DNA of 64,000 nt, from contig QQVD01000056.1 of the NCBI GenBank assembly GCA_003388555.1, forward strand, positions 1 through 64,000. The letters run 5' to 3'. The notes under the pieces were generated by a model. It did not search any database, was not told where the DNA came from, and saw nothing but the letters and a program-made list of their open reading frames with translations. The DNA is from Acidobacteriota bacterium (GTDB taxonomy: Bacteria > Acidobacteriota > Thermoanaerobaculia > Multivoradales > Multivoraceae). Shown piece by piece: positions 34,330 through 41,699 of this stretch (position 1 is the first letter of the stretch; each line of letters begins with the position of its first letter). The position numbers and the translations under genes were made by a program.

Positions 34330-36347
34330 CGCGCCGCCTCGGGCAGGCTGACCAACGACCCGGCGTCGATCTCGGCGCCGCCGTCAGAGATCCGCACCAG
34401 GCTGCCGGTCTCGAAGCGCAGCCGGGCCAGCAGCTGGGCGTAGCGCACCTGTGCCGCGATCTGCGCCAGCAGCGCATCGGTGGTGCGCTCCTCGGTGAGG
34501 ATGGCATCGATCAGCGTCGCGCTGCCGAGGCGGAAGCGCTCGAACTCGTCCTCGACGGTGCGGTTGTACGCCTCGACGGCGGCTTCGGCGTGCACCAGCT
34601 GGGCGCGGGTGTCGATCAGCGACTGCCAGATCTCCGCCACGTTGCTGCGGATCAGACGCTCCAGGTTGCGGGCCGAGATCTGGCTCTGCGCCACCAGCGC
34701 CTGCTGCTGGCTGTAGAAGCCGCGGGCGGCGTTGTTGGCGAGTGGTCGGGCGTAGTCGAGGGCGGCGGAGGCGCTGGGCCCGACCCACGAGTCGTCGAAC
34801 AGCTCGGAGTAGGAGTCGTCCACTGCGTTGCCGAGGCTCCAGTCGGTGGTGAAGTCGAGCTGCGCCGCCAGATCCCGCTCGGCGGCGGCGAGCAGCACCC
34901 GTCCCGAGTCCTCGAGCAGCCGCGCTGCCAGCAGGTCGCGACGCTCCGAGAGCGCACCGGTGACCAGCGGCGCCGGCGGAGCACCGTCCATTCCCGGCGC
35001 CCCCTCGGGGCACTCGCCGACCGCGGTCGGCGCGTCGGCGGCGTCGTCGAGCTCGATCCCGATCGTGCGAGCGAGGTCGATCGCCGCCAGCTGCACCGCA
35101 TTGCGCGCCACCTGCAGCGAGCTGCGGGCGTTGGCCATGCGGGCGTCGATGCGCGGCAGCTCGGCCGCCGGCAGCTCGTCGGCCTCGATCAGGCCGCGGC
35201 TGAGCTCGGTGAGACGACCCTGACGCTGCAACGAGGCGTCGAAGACCTGCAGCCGACGCTGCGCCCCCAGCAGCTCCCAGTAGGCGAACGCGGTGGAGAG
35301 CGCGGTCTCCGACGCGCCGTGCAGCAGCGACGCCTCGCTGGCGTCGAAGTCGATCTCGGAGGCGCGCTCGAAGGCGCCCGTCGACACCTTGCCGCGCCCC
35401 TTCAGGAGCGGCGCCGTCAGCGAGAAGCCGATGCGGCCGGTGTACAGATCGGGGATCCCCTTGCCGCCCTTCTGCGGATCACGCGGCTTGCCCTTGTAGT
35501 TGCTGCCCTCACCGGTGAAGTCGAGGTCGGGGCTCAGTCTCAGGCCGTTGCGGAAGGTCTTGTCGAAGCCGAGGTTGAAGCTGCCGAACCAGCTCTCGTC
35601 GATGTCGGGCACGTCGCCGAGCATGGTGAGGTCGTCCTGCGCCGTCATGGCCGACTCGCGGGCATCGTCGATCAGCCCGGTGAGGATGTCGATCTCGGCG
35701 CCGATGGCGTCGTTGCGCAGTCCCTCGAGCTGCTGTCGCAGCGCCGGGTCGTTGGCGTCGGCGATCAGGATGTCGAGCAGGCCGACGTTGGTCAGGAAGT
35801 CGGGATCGAGCAGCGCCAGCTCGGCCGGGGTGAGGCTGCCGATGTCGGGATTGGCCTGCAGCCTCTGCACCACCAGGCGCGACTGGGTCAACACGTCGGC
35901 CTGGAAGTTGCCGGCGTCGATGTCCTGCTGCAGCATGTCCCGCTGCTCGCGCAGCGGCTCGAGCTGCGACTCGGTCAGCGCGTCCTGGTTGTATTCGCCG
36001 CGGACCGTGCTGCTGATCACCAGGTCGAACTGGCCCTGTGCCTCCTGCAGCAGGCCGAGCGAGAAGTCGCGATCGGTCTCACGCAGGCGCAGGTTGGGAT
36101 CGTGGGAGATCGCCAGCCGCACCGCCTCCTCGAGGTCGAGCGCCCGGGATTCGGCCGGCAGCGGCTGCCACTCCCGCGCCATCGGCTCCGGCAGCGCGCG
36201 TGCGCCGTCGTCCTCGGCCGATGCCGCGACCGGGGCCATCGCCCAGCCGGCGAGAGCCGCCGCGGCCAGGACCGCCCAGCCATGGACCCAGGCGCGTCCG
36301 CCGTCGGGGCGCCCCACTGCGATCTCGATCGTGTCCGGACTGCTCAT
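34326..36347 (-). CDS. TolC family outer-membrane efflux protein (first copy)
   Basis: A 673-residue TolC-family protein. A basic start leads to a hydrophobic signal segment (WAVLAAAALAGWAMAPVAAS). The first repeat opens with ALDLEEAVRLAISHDPNLRL, coiled-coil sequence follows (LPAAELPRIDARMANARSSLQ), and the end carries RLGSATLIDAILTEERTTDALL, a typical late TolC motif. Like its neighbour it has an extra segment of about 150 residues between the first helices. The two share architecture but are divergent, so they may form mixed channels or serve different cargo. The ATG overlaps the LanM stop by four bases (ATGA). Confidence 0.88.
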   Translation of the reverse strand: MSSPDTIEIAVGRPDGGRAWVHGWAVLAAAALAGWAMAPVAASAEDDGARALPEPMAREWQPLPAESRALDLEEAVRLAISHDPNLRLRETDRDFSLGLLQEAQGQFDLVISSTVRGEYNQDALTESQLEPLREQRDMLQQDIDAGNFQADVLTQSRLVVQRLQANPDIGSLTPAELALLDPDFLTNVGLLDILIADANDPALRQQLEGLRNDAIGAEIDILTGLIDDARESAMTAQDDLTMLGDVPDIDESWFGSFNLGFDKTFRNGLRLSPDLDFTGEGSNYKGKPRDPQKGGKGIPDLYTGRIGFSLTAPLLKGRGKVSTGAFERASEIDFDASEASLLHGASETALSTAFAYWELLGAQRRLQVFDASLQRQGRLTELSRGLIEADELPAAELPRIDARMANARSSLQVARNAVQLAAIDLARTIGIELDDAADAPTAVGECPEGAPGMDGAPPAPLVTGALSERRDLLAARLLEDSGRVLLAAAERDLAAQLDFTTDWSLGNAVDDSYSELFDDSWVGPSASAALDYARPLANNAARGFYSQQQALVAQSQISARNLERLIRSNVAEIWQSLIDTRAQLVHAEAAVEAYNRTVEDEFERFRLGSATLIDAILTEERTTDALLAQIAAQVRYAQLLARLRFETGSLVRISDGGAEIDAGSLVSLPEAAR

Positions 36348-39300
36348 CCCACCACTCCTTCTCTCTGGGCCGGCGGCGCGGATCGCGTCGGCCGACCGTG
36401 GTTCTGGAAATCGATTCCTTCGCAGATCTGCCTGTCGACTGCTGCCGGCCTGGACGGGCGCCGCGACACCTCGAGCGCCGTCAGCGAGGCCGGCCCCGAC
36501 TGCAGCCGCAGGAGCACGGTGCCGACGCCGGCGAGACCGCGGAACAGCGAGGCGACGGCGCCGGGGGCGGCATCCTCGCCACTCGCCTGGTCGGCCGAGC
36601 CGTCGACGCCGTAGCCCAGTGCGGCGAGCTCCGCGGCCCCTTCGCCCAGCCGCTCGGCGCAGCGCGCCCGCGCCCGCGAGACGACGATCGCGGCGCGCAT
36701 CTCGGCGGCGCGGCGCACGGTCTCGTCACCGGTCGCCTCGGCGACGGTGAGCATCGCGTCGACCAGCCCGAGATTGCCGCAGCAAACGTGGTCCACCGCG
36801 CTCACCGGCACGTACCTCGTGGCGACTTCGGCCCGCTGCAGGCTGCCGGAGCCGAGCTCGATGCCGGCGGCGGTCGCCGCGGCGCGGGCGACCGCCATCC
36901 CCGGAGCGCCGTTGCACCAGGTGCGCGCCGCCGTCGCGGCCACGGCGGAGCCGGCTTGCTGTGGCGCCGCTTCCAGCGGCCAGTCGCCGAGCGCCGGCGA
37001 GAACCTGGCGTCCTCCCACGCGATCGCCTCGGCGGCCGCGCGCGAGAACGGCGAATAGCCGCTCAGAGAGAACAGGCGGGTCAGCGCCAGGGCAACGCCA
37101 GAGTTGCCGTGCGCCAGACCGAGCCGACCGTCGCCGTCCGCCGGCGCGGCAGCGGTCCAGAAGACGCCGTGCCCGTCGCAGCGCGACCGCGACAGCAGCT
37201 CGAGCCCGCGGCGGAAGGCACAGTCGTAGAGCCGATCCAGGCCGCTCGCCTCGGCGATGGCGCAGAGCGCCAGCACCCAGCCGGCGAGACCGGAGTCGAG
37301 ATCGAAGGCGGCGACCGCGTCGGCCTCGGCATCGGTGCGCAGCGCCAGCTCGGCGGCCGCCGCCGACAGCTCGGGATCGTCGAGCGCCGCGGCGCCCCGC
37401 AGCAGGCCGAGGACCCTCGATCCGACACCGGTGAGGGCTCCGAGCCGACCCGCGCCGAGGTCCCCGAGGTCTCCCTGGCAAGCCCGTAGCAGCACCTGGC
37501 GCGCCGCGCTTCCTCGCCGAGCGGCGGATGTGGAAGCGCCGGGAGCCTCGAGCCAGCGGCCCGCCTCGGCGAGGAAGACCGCGATCCCGAGGTCTCCGAG
37601 ATAGAGGCTCGACGCGAGGGTCCCAGCCTGCGGCCGCCGCGAGCCGACCGGTTCGGCGAGCCAGGCCTCGAGCCGATCGACGATGCGCTCGACCTCGGCG
37701 CGCAGCGTCTCGCTCCCGAGCCGCTCGTCGGCGGTGAACCGCCAGCCGGAAGCCACGTCGGCGGAGGTCACCTCGATCCGGCTCGGAGCGTGCAGGGCGA
37801 GGTCGATGACTGCCGTCTGCGTCGCCAGATCGTCGTCATCGAGCCCGCCGATACGCTCCACCACGAGCTGCCAGGCCGACGGCTGTCCGGCGAAGAGCTG
37901 GGCCATGGCGCGGTCGCCGTCACCCGCCGCGCTGCGTTCGGCGTCGGCGTGCGAAGCGGCGTCGGGATCGACGCGGATCAGGAAGTAGGGCAGATCGCCG
38001 CGGTCGAGGCTGCGCTGCTCGTGCTCGACCAGATCGAAGGCCGGCGGTCGTCGCGCCGCACCCAGCAGCGGTCGGTAGAGACCCTCGAGGGCGAGCGAGC
38101 GAGCGTGCGCGGTGCGCTGCTGCGCCGGCATCGAAAGTGCCTGCAACACTCCTGCGTAGAAGTCGCTGGTGCGCGGCAGCACCCGGGCGCGGGCGGCGCG
38201 GAAATCTCTCAGTGGGCCCTGCTCGGCGAGCAGCTCGCTGCGATTCCTCACGAACCAGCGGTAGGCCGTCGCGAACCCGTCGCGCAGCGCTTCGCCGTGG
38301 TCGCGTGGCGTCGCGCGGCCGCTCGGCGTGCCTGGGAGGTTGCGCTCCCGCGGCGCCTCTCCGGCCTTCCACAGCGGCATCAGACCGTCCCTGCCGACGC
38401 CGCGCCAGATCCGGCGCCTCGGGATGCAGTGACCTCCGGGTCCACTCAGCCCGCCGACGTCGTAGCGCTCGCCTCCGGAGCCGCTCTGCTCGAGACGCAG
38501 CAGGCCGGGAGCGATCACCGACTCCGCGAGAACCTCGTGGTCGAGTCCGAACGACGACGTGTGACCGTGTCGCGCCATGGCGCCGTGGGCCAGGCTCGGC
38601 GAGCAGAAGGTCTCCGCGTCGACCACCACCGGCCCCTCGGCGGAGGCCACGACGTTGCCCCAGTGCAGGTCGGTGGCGCGCAGCGCCCAGGCCACGAACA
38701 CGAGGCCGCCGGCGCGGAAGAAGTAGCGTTCGACGTCGCGCCGGTCTTCGAAGCTCGCCGGCCCCACGACGCCCCGCATCCAACCGTACCCGTCGCCGGC
38801 GACGACCTCGGCCCGCGGCAGCGTCGGCCCACCGCGTCGCTGCATCCACTCGAGTAGCGTGCACAGCGCCAGCTCGAGCTCGACCGGCCGCGGCTTGTAG
38901 TAGAGCTCGAGCCCTCCGCTGAACCGCAGGCGCACGACGCTGCGCCCGCCGGCGTGCGCATCGGCGAGTCCTGGGTGGGCGCCGAGCGCGCGGCCGAGAG
39001 CCCGGCCGGCGTTCCACTTGCGGAGCAGCCCCTCGTCGCGCTCGAGGCGCAGCGCCAGCTCGTCGACCGCCTCGGTCCAGTCGATGGCGATCCGCGCCAC
39101 CTGCCTCGCCAGGCAGCTGTACTCAGCGAACAACGCCGCCAGACCCTCGCCGCTCGACATCTCGGCGACGAAGCGTCGGTGCGCTCCCGGAGTCGCATCG
39201 GCATCGCGACGGCGCTTGAAGCGCTGGTAGAGAGCGAGCTCGCCGACGCGCGCCAGGCGCAGCAGCAGCCAGCTCTCGAGCGCCTCGAGGGCAGGCGGCG

Positions 39301-39715
39301 CGAAGCGGCGGCGACTGACGTCGCCGAGCCGTTCGCTGGCCAGGCGGACCGTGCCTGCCCACACCTCGGCGAACGGCGGAGGCTCGCCGACCACCAGCGC
39401 CAGACGCCTGGCGCGCGCCTGCGAATCGGCAAGCTCCCGGTCGCTCGACGCGGCGACAACCTCGCCGATGGTGCTCAGCTCGGCGGCGTCGCCTTCCTCC
39501 TGCCGCGAGGCGGCGGCGCGCAGCTCGCCCGGCCGGATCCCGCCCCACCGCAGCCGCCGACGCAGCGCGACCGCGCCACCGAGCGCCTCGCTCCACGCCG
39601 CGACCAGCGGAGCGGAGTTTCCGGTCTCGGGCAGCACGGACAGCGCCTCCCGGGTGCGATCGCGAGGCAGTCCCCGGGATCGTCGCGCGATGGTCGACAG
39701 CGGATCGGTGGTCAT
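36344..39715 (-). CDS. lanM: Class II lanthipeptide synthetase (LanM), CCG type
   Basis: An 1123-residue bifunctional enzyme. The N-terminal dehydratase half has the kinase-like motifs LYYKPRPVELEL, RATDLHWGNVV (about residue 350) and VVDAETFCSP, which phosphorylate and eliminate Ser/Thr. The C-terminal LanC-like cyclase has GLAHGNSGVALAL near 867, then the zinc ligands TWCNGAPGM near 931 and VCCGNLGLV near 977. The adjacent Cys-Cys replaces the usual Cys-His, which defines the CCG group that includes ProcM. It should convert precursor Ser/Thr to dehydro residues and close (methyl)lanthionine rings. No strong Shine-Dalgarno site precedes its ATG, unlike the precursors. It follows them on the same strand. 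Confidence 0.95.
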   Translation of the reverse strand: MTTDPLSTIARRSRGLPRDRTREALSVLPETGNSAPLVAAWSEALGGAVALRRRLRWGGIRPGELRAAASRQEEGDAAELSTIGEVVAASSDRELADSQARARRLALVVGEPPPFAEVWAGTVRLASERLGDVSRRRFAPPALEALESWLLLRLARVGELALYQRFKRRRDADATPGAHRRFVAEMSSGEGLAALFAEYSCLARQVARIAIDWTEAVDELALRLERDEGLLRKWNAGRALGRALGAHPGLADAHAGGRSVVRLRFSGGLELYYKPRPVELELALCTLLEWMQRRGGPTLPRAEVVAGDGYGWMRGVVGPASFEDRRDVERYFFRAGGLVFVAWALRATDLHWGNVVASAEGPVVVDAETFCSPSLAHGAMARHGHTSSFGLDHEVLAESVIAPGLLRLEQSGSGGERYDVGGLSGPGGHCIPRRRIWRGVGRDGLMPLWKAGEAPRERNLPGTPSGRATPRDHGEALRDGFATAYRWFVRNRSELLAEQGPLRDFRAARARVLPRTSDFYAGVLQALSMPAQQRTAHARSLALEGLYRPLLGAARRPPAFDLVEHEQRSLDRGDLPYFLIRVDPDAASHADAERSAAGDGDRAMAQLFAGQPSAWQLVVERIGGLDDDDLATQTAVIDLALHAPSRIEVTSADVASGWRFTADERLGSETLRAEVERIVDRLEAWLAEPVGSRRPQAGTLASSLYLGDLGIAVFLAEAGRWLEAPGASTSAARRGSAARQVLLRACQGDLGDLGAGRLGALTGVGSRVLGLLRGAAALDDPELSAAAAELALRTDAEADAVAAFDLDSGLAGWVLALCAIAEASGLDRLYDCAFRRGLELLSRSRCDGHGVFWTAAAPADGDGRLGLAHGNSGVALALTRLFSLSGYSPFSRAAAEAIAWEDARFSPALGDWPLEAAPQQAGSAVAATAARTWCNGAPGMAVARAAATAAGIELGSGSLQRAEVATRYVPVSAVDHVCCGNLGLVDAMLTVAEATGDETVRRAAEMRAAIVVSRARARCAERLGEGAAELAALGYGVDGSADQASGEDAAPGAVASLFRGLAGVGTVLLRLQSGPASLTALEVSRRPSRPAAVDRQICEGIDFQNHGRPTRSAPPAQREGVVG

Positions 39716-39778
39716 GCGGACCGCGGCTCAGGAACTTCGATCGGTGTGAGTGGGCTGAACCTCGTCGGAACGCCGACA

Positions 39779-39810
39779 GGCCATCCGCCGCGAAGACGCG
39801 ACGGATGGCC
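39779..39810 (-). terminator. Hairpin between the last precursor gene and lanM (attenuator candidate)
   Basis: A perfect 9-base stem (GGCCATCCG pairing with CGGATGGCC) extends, past a C/A mismatch, into CGCG-AAGA-CGCG with a four-base loop. It stands in the 148-base gap between the third precursor and lanM. No U-run follows on the minus strand, so it is not a classical intrinsic terminator. It could instead partly stop transcription or block 3' decay, giving more precursor mRNA than enzyme mRNA. Confidence 0.6.
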
Positions 39811-39863
39811 CCGTTCGACAAGGCAAGGGCGGGCGACCCAGGGGCCACCCGCCCACTCGGCGA

Positions 39864-40304
39864 TCAGCGGATGTCCATGTCCCCACCGACCGTGACCGAG
39901 ACGTTCGAGATCATCGCCGCGTCGCCGCCGACCTGCGTGACCTCGCACTGCACGGGGACGGCTCCGGAGCCGCCGCCCTTGCCGCCGCCGCCTCCGCCGC
40001 CGAGGATGCCGCCCGGCAGGAAACCGCCGCCCAGGATGCCACCCAGGAAGCCGCCGGCCACGTTCTCGAGGTCGTCGTCGGAGAGCTCCTCGCCCTCGGC
40101 CGCCGGGAACTGCCCCAGCGCGATGTACATCTTGGTGGGGCTGTCCTGCACCACCTCGATCTCGACCTCCTCCGGCAGCTCCTGGCCCAGGTGCCCTTCC
40201 AGCACCTTCTTGGGGTCTTTCAGCAGCGCCTGACGATAGGCCACGTTGTCGTTGGCCCACTCCTGCATCTTGTCCTGCAACTCACCGCGGGTGTATTCCG
40301 CCAT
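39864..40304 (-). CDS. NHLP-leader RiPP precursor peptide 3
   Basis: A 146-residue precursor. Residues 1-85 are a nitrile-hydratase-like leader (YTRGELQDKMQEWANDN, then ELPEEVEIEVVQDSPTKMYIAL) that ends in EELSDDDLENVAGG. Cleavage after Gly-85 leaves a 61-residue core with a glycine-rich first half (FLGGILGGGFLPGGIL, then a G/K tract), a single Cys at core position 35 (AVPVQCEVTQV) and DAAMISNVSVTVGGDMDIR at the end. The leader should guide LanM and the C39 peptidase. A GGGAG ribosome-binding site is about seven bases before the ATG. It lacks the metal motif of nitrile hydratase, so it is not that enzyme. It lies last of three tandem copies, before lanM. Confidence 0.93.
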   Translation of the reverse strand: MAEYTRGELQDKMQEWANDNVAYRQALLKDPKKVLEGHLGQELPEEVEIEVVQDSPTKMYIALGQFPAAEGEELSDDDLENVAGGFLGGILGGGFLPGGILGGGGGGGKGGGSGAVPVQCEVTQVGGDAAMISNVSVTVGGDMDIR

Positions 40305-40374
40305 CTCGTTTCTCCCTGATGTTCTTTAGTTGAATGAATGTCTGACTCGTGTCGTGGTCCGAGCGCTGGCGCGA

Positions 40375-40812
40375 TCAGACGTCCATGTTGCCGGTGACGC
40401 TCACGGTCACGTTGGAGATCATCGCGGCATCGCCCTCGACGTTGGAGACGGTGCAGTTGACCGGCACCGACCCGGAGCCGCCGCCCTTGCCGCCGCCACC
40501 ACCGCCACCGAGGATGCCGCCCGGCAGGAAGCCGCCACCCAGGATCCCGCCGAGGAAACCGCCGGCGACGTTCTCGAGGTCGTCGTCGGAGAGCTCTTCG
40601 CCCTCAGCGGCCGGGAACTGTCCCATGGCGATGTACATCTTGGTGGGCGTGTCCTGCACCACCTCGATCTCGACCTCTTCCGGCAGCTCCTGGCCGATGT
40701 GCTGCTCGAGCACCTTCTTGGGGGTCTTGAGGAGGGCGTTGCGGTAGGCGACGCTCTCGTTGGCCCACTCCTGCATCTTGTCCTGCAACTCTCCGCGCGT
40801 GTATTCCGGCAT
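40375..40812 (-). CDS. NHLP-leader RiPP precursor peptide 2
   Basis: A 145-residue precursor, nearly identical in leader to its neighbours (WANESVAYRNALLKT; QELPEEVEIEVV; EELSDDDLENVAGG). The predicted 60-residue core repeats the FLGGILGGGFLPGGIL start and the glycine tract, has one Cys at core position 35 (SVPVNCTVSNV), and ends DAAMISNVTVSVTGNMDV. Six Ser/Thr lie after the glycine tract, alternating with Val, so several dehydrations are possible but only one thioether ring per peptide. A GGAAAGGA site is about ten bases upstream of the ATG. It is flanked by 70-90-base gaps, without an obvious separate promoter. Confidence 0.93.
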   Translation of the reverse strand: MPEYTRGELQDKMQEWANESVAYRNALLKTPKKVLEQHIGQELPEEVEIEVVQDTPTKMYIAMGQFPAAEGEELSDDDLENVAGGFLGGILGGGFLPGGILGGGGGGGKGGGSGSVPVNCTVSNVEGDAAMISNVTVSVTGNMDV

Positions 40813-40846
40813 GCCTCGGTCCTTTCCGTTCGCTCGTTCTCTGGTC

Positions 40847-40873
40847 TACTGACTTCTGGTTTACTGACTTCTG
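40847..40873. repeat. Direct repeat TACTGACTTCTG, two copies 15 bases apart
   Basis: Two perfect 12-base copies sit in the gap between precursor genes 1 and 2, separated by three bases. In the minus-strand transcript they read CAGAAGTCAGTA. They may be slippage or an RNA-processing site; nothing else is visible there. Confidence 0.6.
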
Positions 40874-40900
40874 CTTTCTGCTGCGCGAGGTCGCTGCGTG

Positions 40901-41338
40901 TCAGACGGTCATGTTGCCGTCGACCGACACCGACACGTTGGAGATCATCGCGGCGTCCTGACCGACGTCGGTGACGGTGCAGGTGACCTGCGCCGCGCCG
41001 CCGCCACCCTTGCCGCCGCCGCCACCGCCGCCGCCGAGGATGCCGCCCGGCAGGAAGCCGCCACCCAGGATGCCGCCCAGGAAGCCGCCGGCCACGTTCT
41101 CGAGGTCGTCGTCGGAGAGCTCCTCGCCCTCGGCCGCCGCGAACTGCCCCAGCGCGATGTACATCTTGGTCGGCGTGTCCTGCACCACCTCGACCTCGAA
41201 CTCCTCGGGGAACTCGTAGCCGACGTGCTGCTCGAGCACCTTCTTGGGGGTCTTCAGCAGCGCGTTGCGGTAGGCGACGTTGTCGTTCGCCCACTCCTGC
41301 ATCTTGTCCTGCAGCTCTCCACGGGTGTATTCGGGCAT
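40901..41338 (-). CDS. NHLP-leader RiPP precursor peptide 1
   Basis: A 145-residue precursor and the first of three tandem paralogues in transcription order. The leader is the most divergent of the set (QHVGYEFPEEFEVEVV) but ends in the same EELSDDDLENVAGG. The 60-residue core begins FLGGILGGGFLPGGIL, carries a glycine tract with one Lys, one Cys at position 35 (AAQVTCTVTDV) and finishes DAAMISNVSVSVDGNMTV. Seven Ser/Thr follow the glycine tract, none before it. The ATG has a strong AGGAGGAG site eight bases upstream. A sigma-54-like promoter lies about 145 bases upstream, so this gene probably leads the transcript. Confidence 0.93.
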   Translation of the reverse strand: MPEYTRGELQDKMQEWANDNVAYRNALLKTPKKVLEQHVGYEFPEEFEVEVVQDTPTKMYIALGQFAAAEGEELSDDDLENVAGGFLGGILGGGFLPGGILGGGGGGGGKGGGGAAQVTCTVTDVGQDAAMISNVSVSVDGNMTV

Positions 41339-41480
41339 CGGTCTCTCCTCCTGTGCTGGGACCCCTGTTCGCGGGTTCCCGTTGTTTGTCGCCGCCTCAG
41401 GCCCGTCGCGCCGGAACCGGCGCCGGGACCTGGAGCGTTTTCTCGAACTCGATCGTCTCGAATCTCACACCGGCCCCTAT

Positions 41481-41496
41481 TGCAGCCACGATGCCA
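41481..41496 (-). promoter_or_regulatory. Sigma-54 (-24/-12) promoter candidate for the precursor operon
   Basis: On the minus strand the sequence reads TGGCATCGTGGCTGCA. Compared with the consensus TGGCACG-N4-TTGCW it keeps the invariant GG and GC at exactly the right spacing, with three mismatches. Transcription would begin near 41470, giving a leader of about 130 bases before precursor 1. The cluster encodes its own sigma-54 activator, which strengthens the case. It is imperfect, so a chance match cannot be excluded. Confidence 0.5.
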
Positions 41497-41615
41497 GCCT
41501 CGCAGCGACCCTCGGAACGGTCGACCTCGTATCTGCAAACCGTTGAGGGGCGGTCACTTCCGACGATGTCGCGTGAAGTCGGCGAGATGGCTCGTCGGTG
41601 CGACCGGAGGCGGCG

Positions 41616-41654
41616 ATGGAGCCCTGGCTCCATCCGTTGGAGGCCGGGCTCCAT
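41616..41654. promoter_or_regulatory. Tandem 18-bp palindromes, candidate activator-binding sites
   Basis: The first site, ATGGAGCCCTGGCTCCAT (41616-41633), is a perfect inverted repeat with a two-base centre. The second, TTGGAGGCCGGGCTCCAT (41637-41654), matches it at 15 of 18 positions. Their starts are 21 bases apart, two helical turns, so two dimers would sit on one face. They lie about 120-150 bases upstream of the sigma-54-like element, the usual place for enhancer-binding protein sites. They also lie just past the barrel-protein stop, so a terminator role was considered. Confidence 0.55.
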
Positions 41655-41699
41655 CGCTCCGACCCCTTCGCTGCCTCGCCAGCACGCACCGCCACCATC

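Noticed and set aside
39864-41338. Nitrile hydratase alpha subunits
   Set aside because: The N-terminal part resembles them, but the metal-binding CxxCSC motif is absent, and the chain ends in a Gly-Gly leader junction plus a glycine-rich core.
41616-41654. Rho-independent terminator of the beta-barrel gene
   Set aside because: The loops are two bases long, no T-run follows, and two near-identical copies occur at two-turn spacing; protein binding sites fit better, though the matter is not closed.
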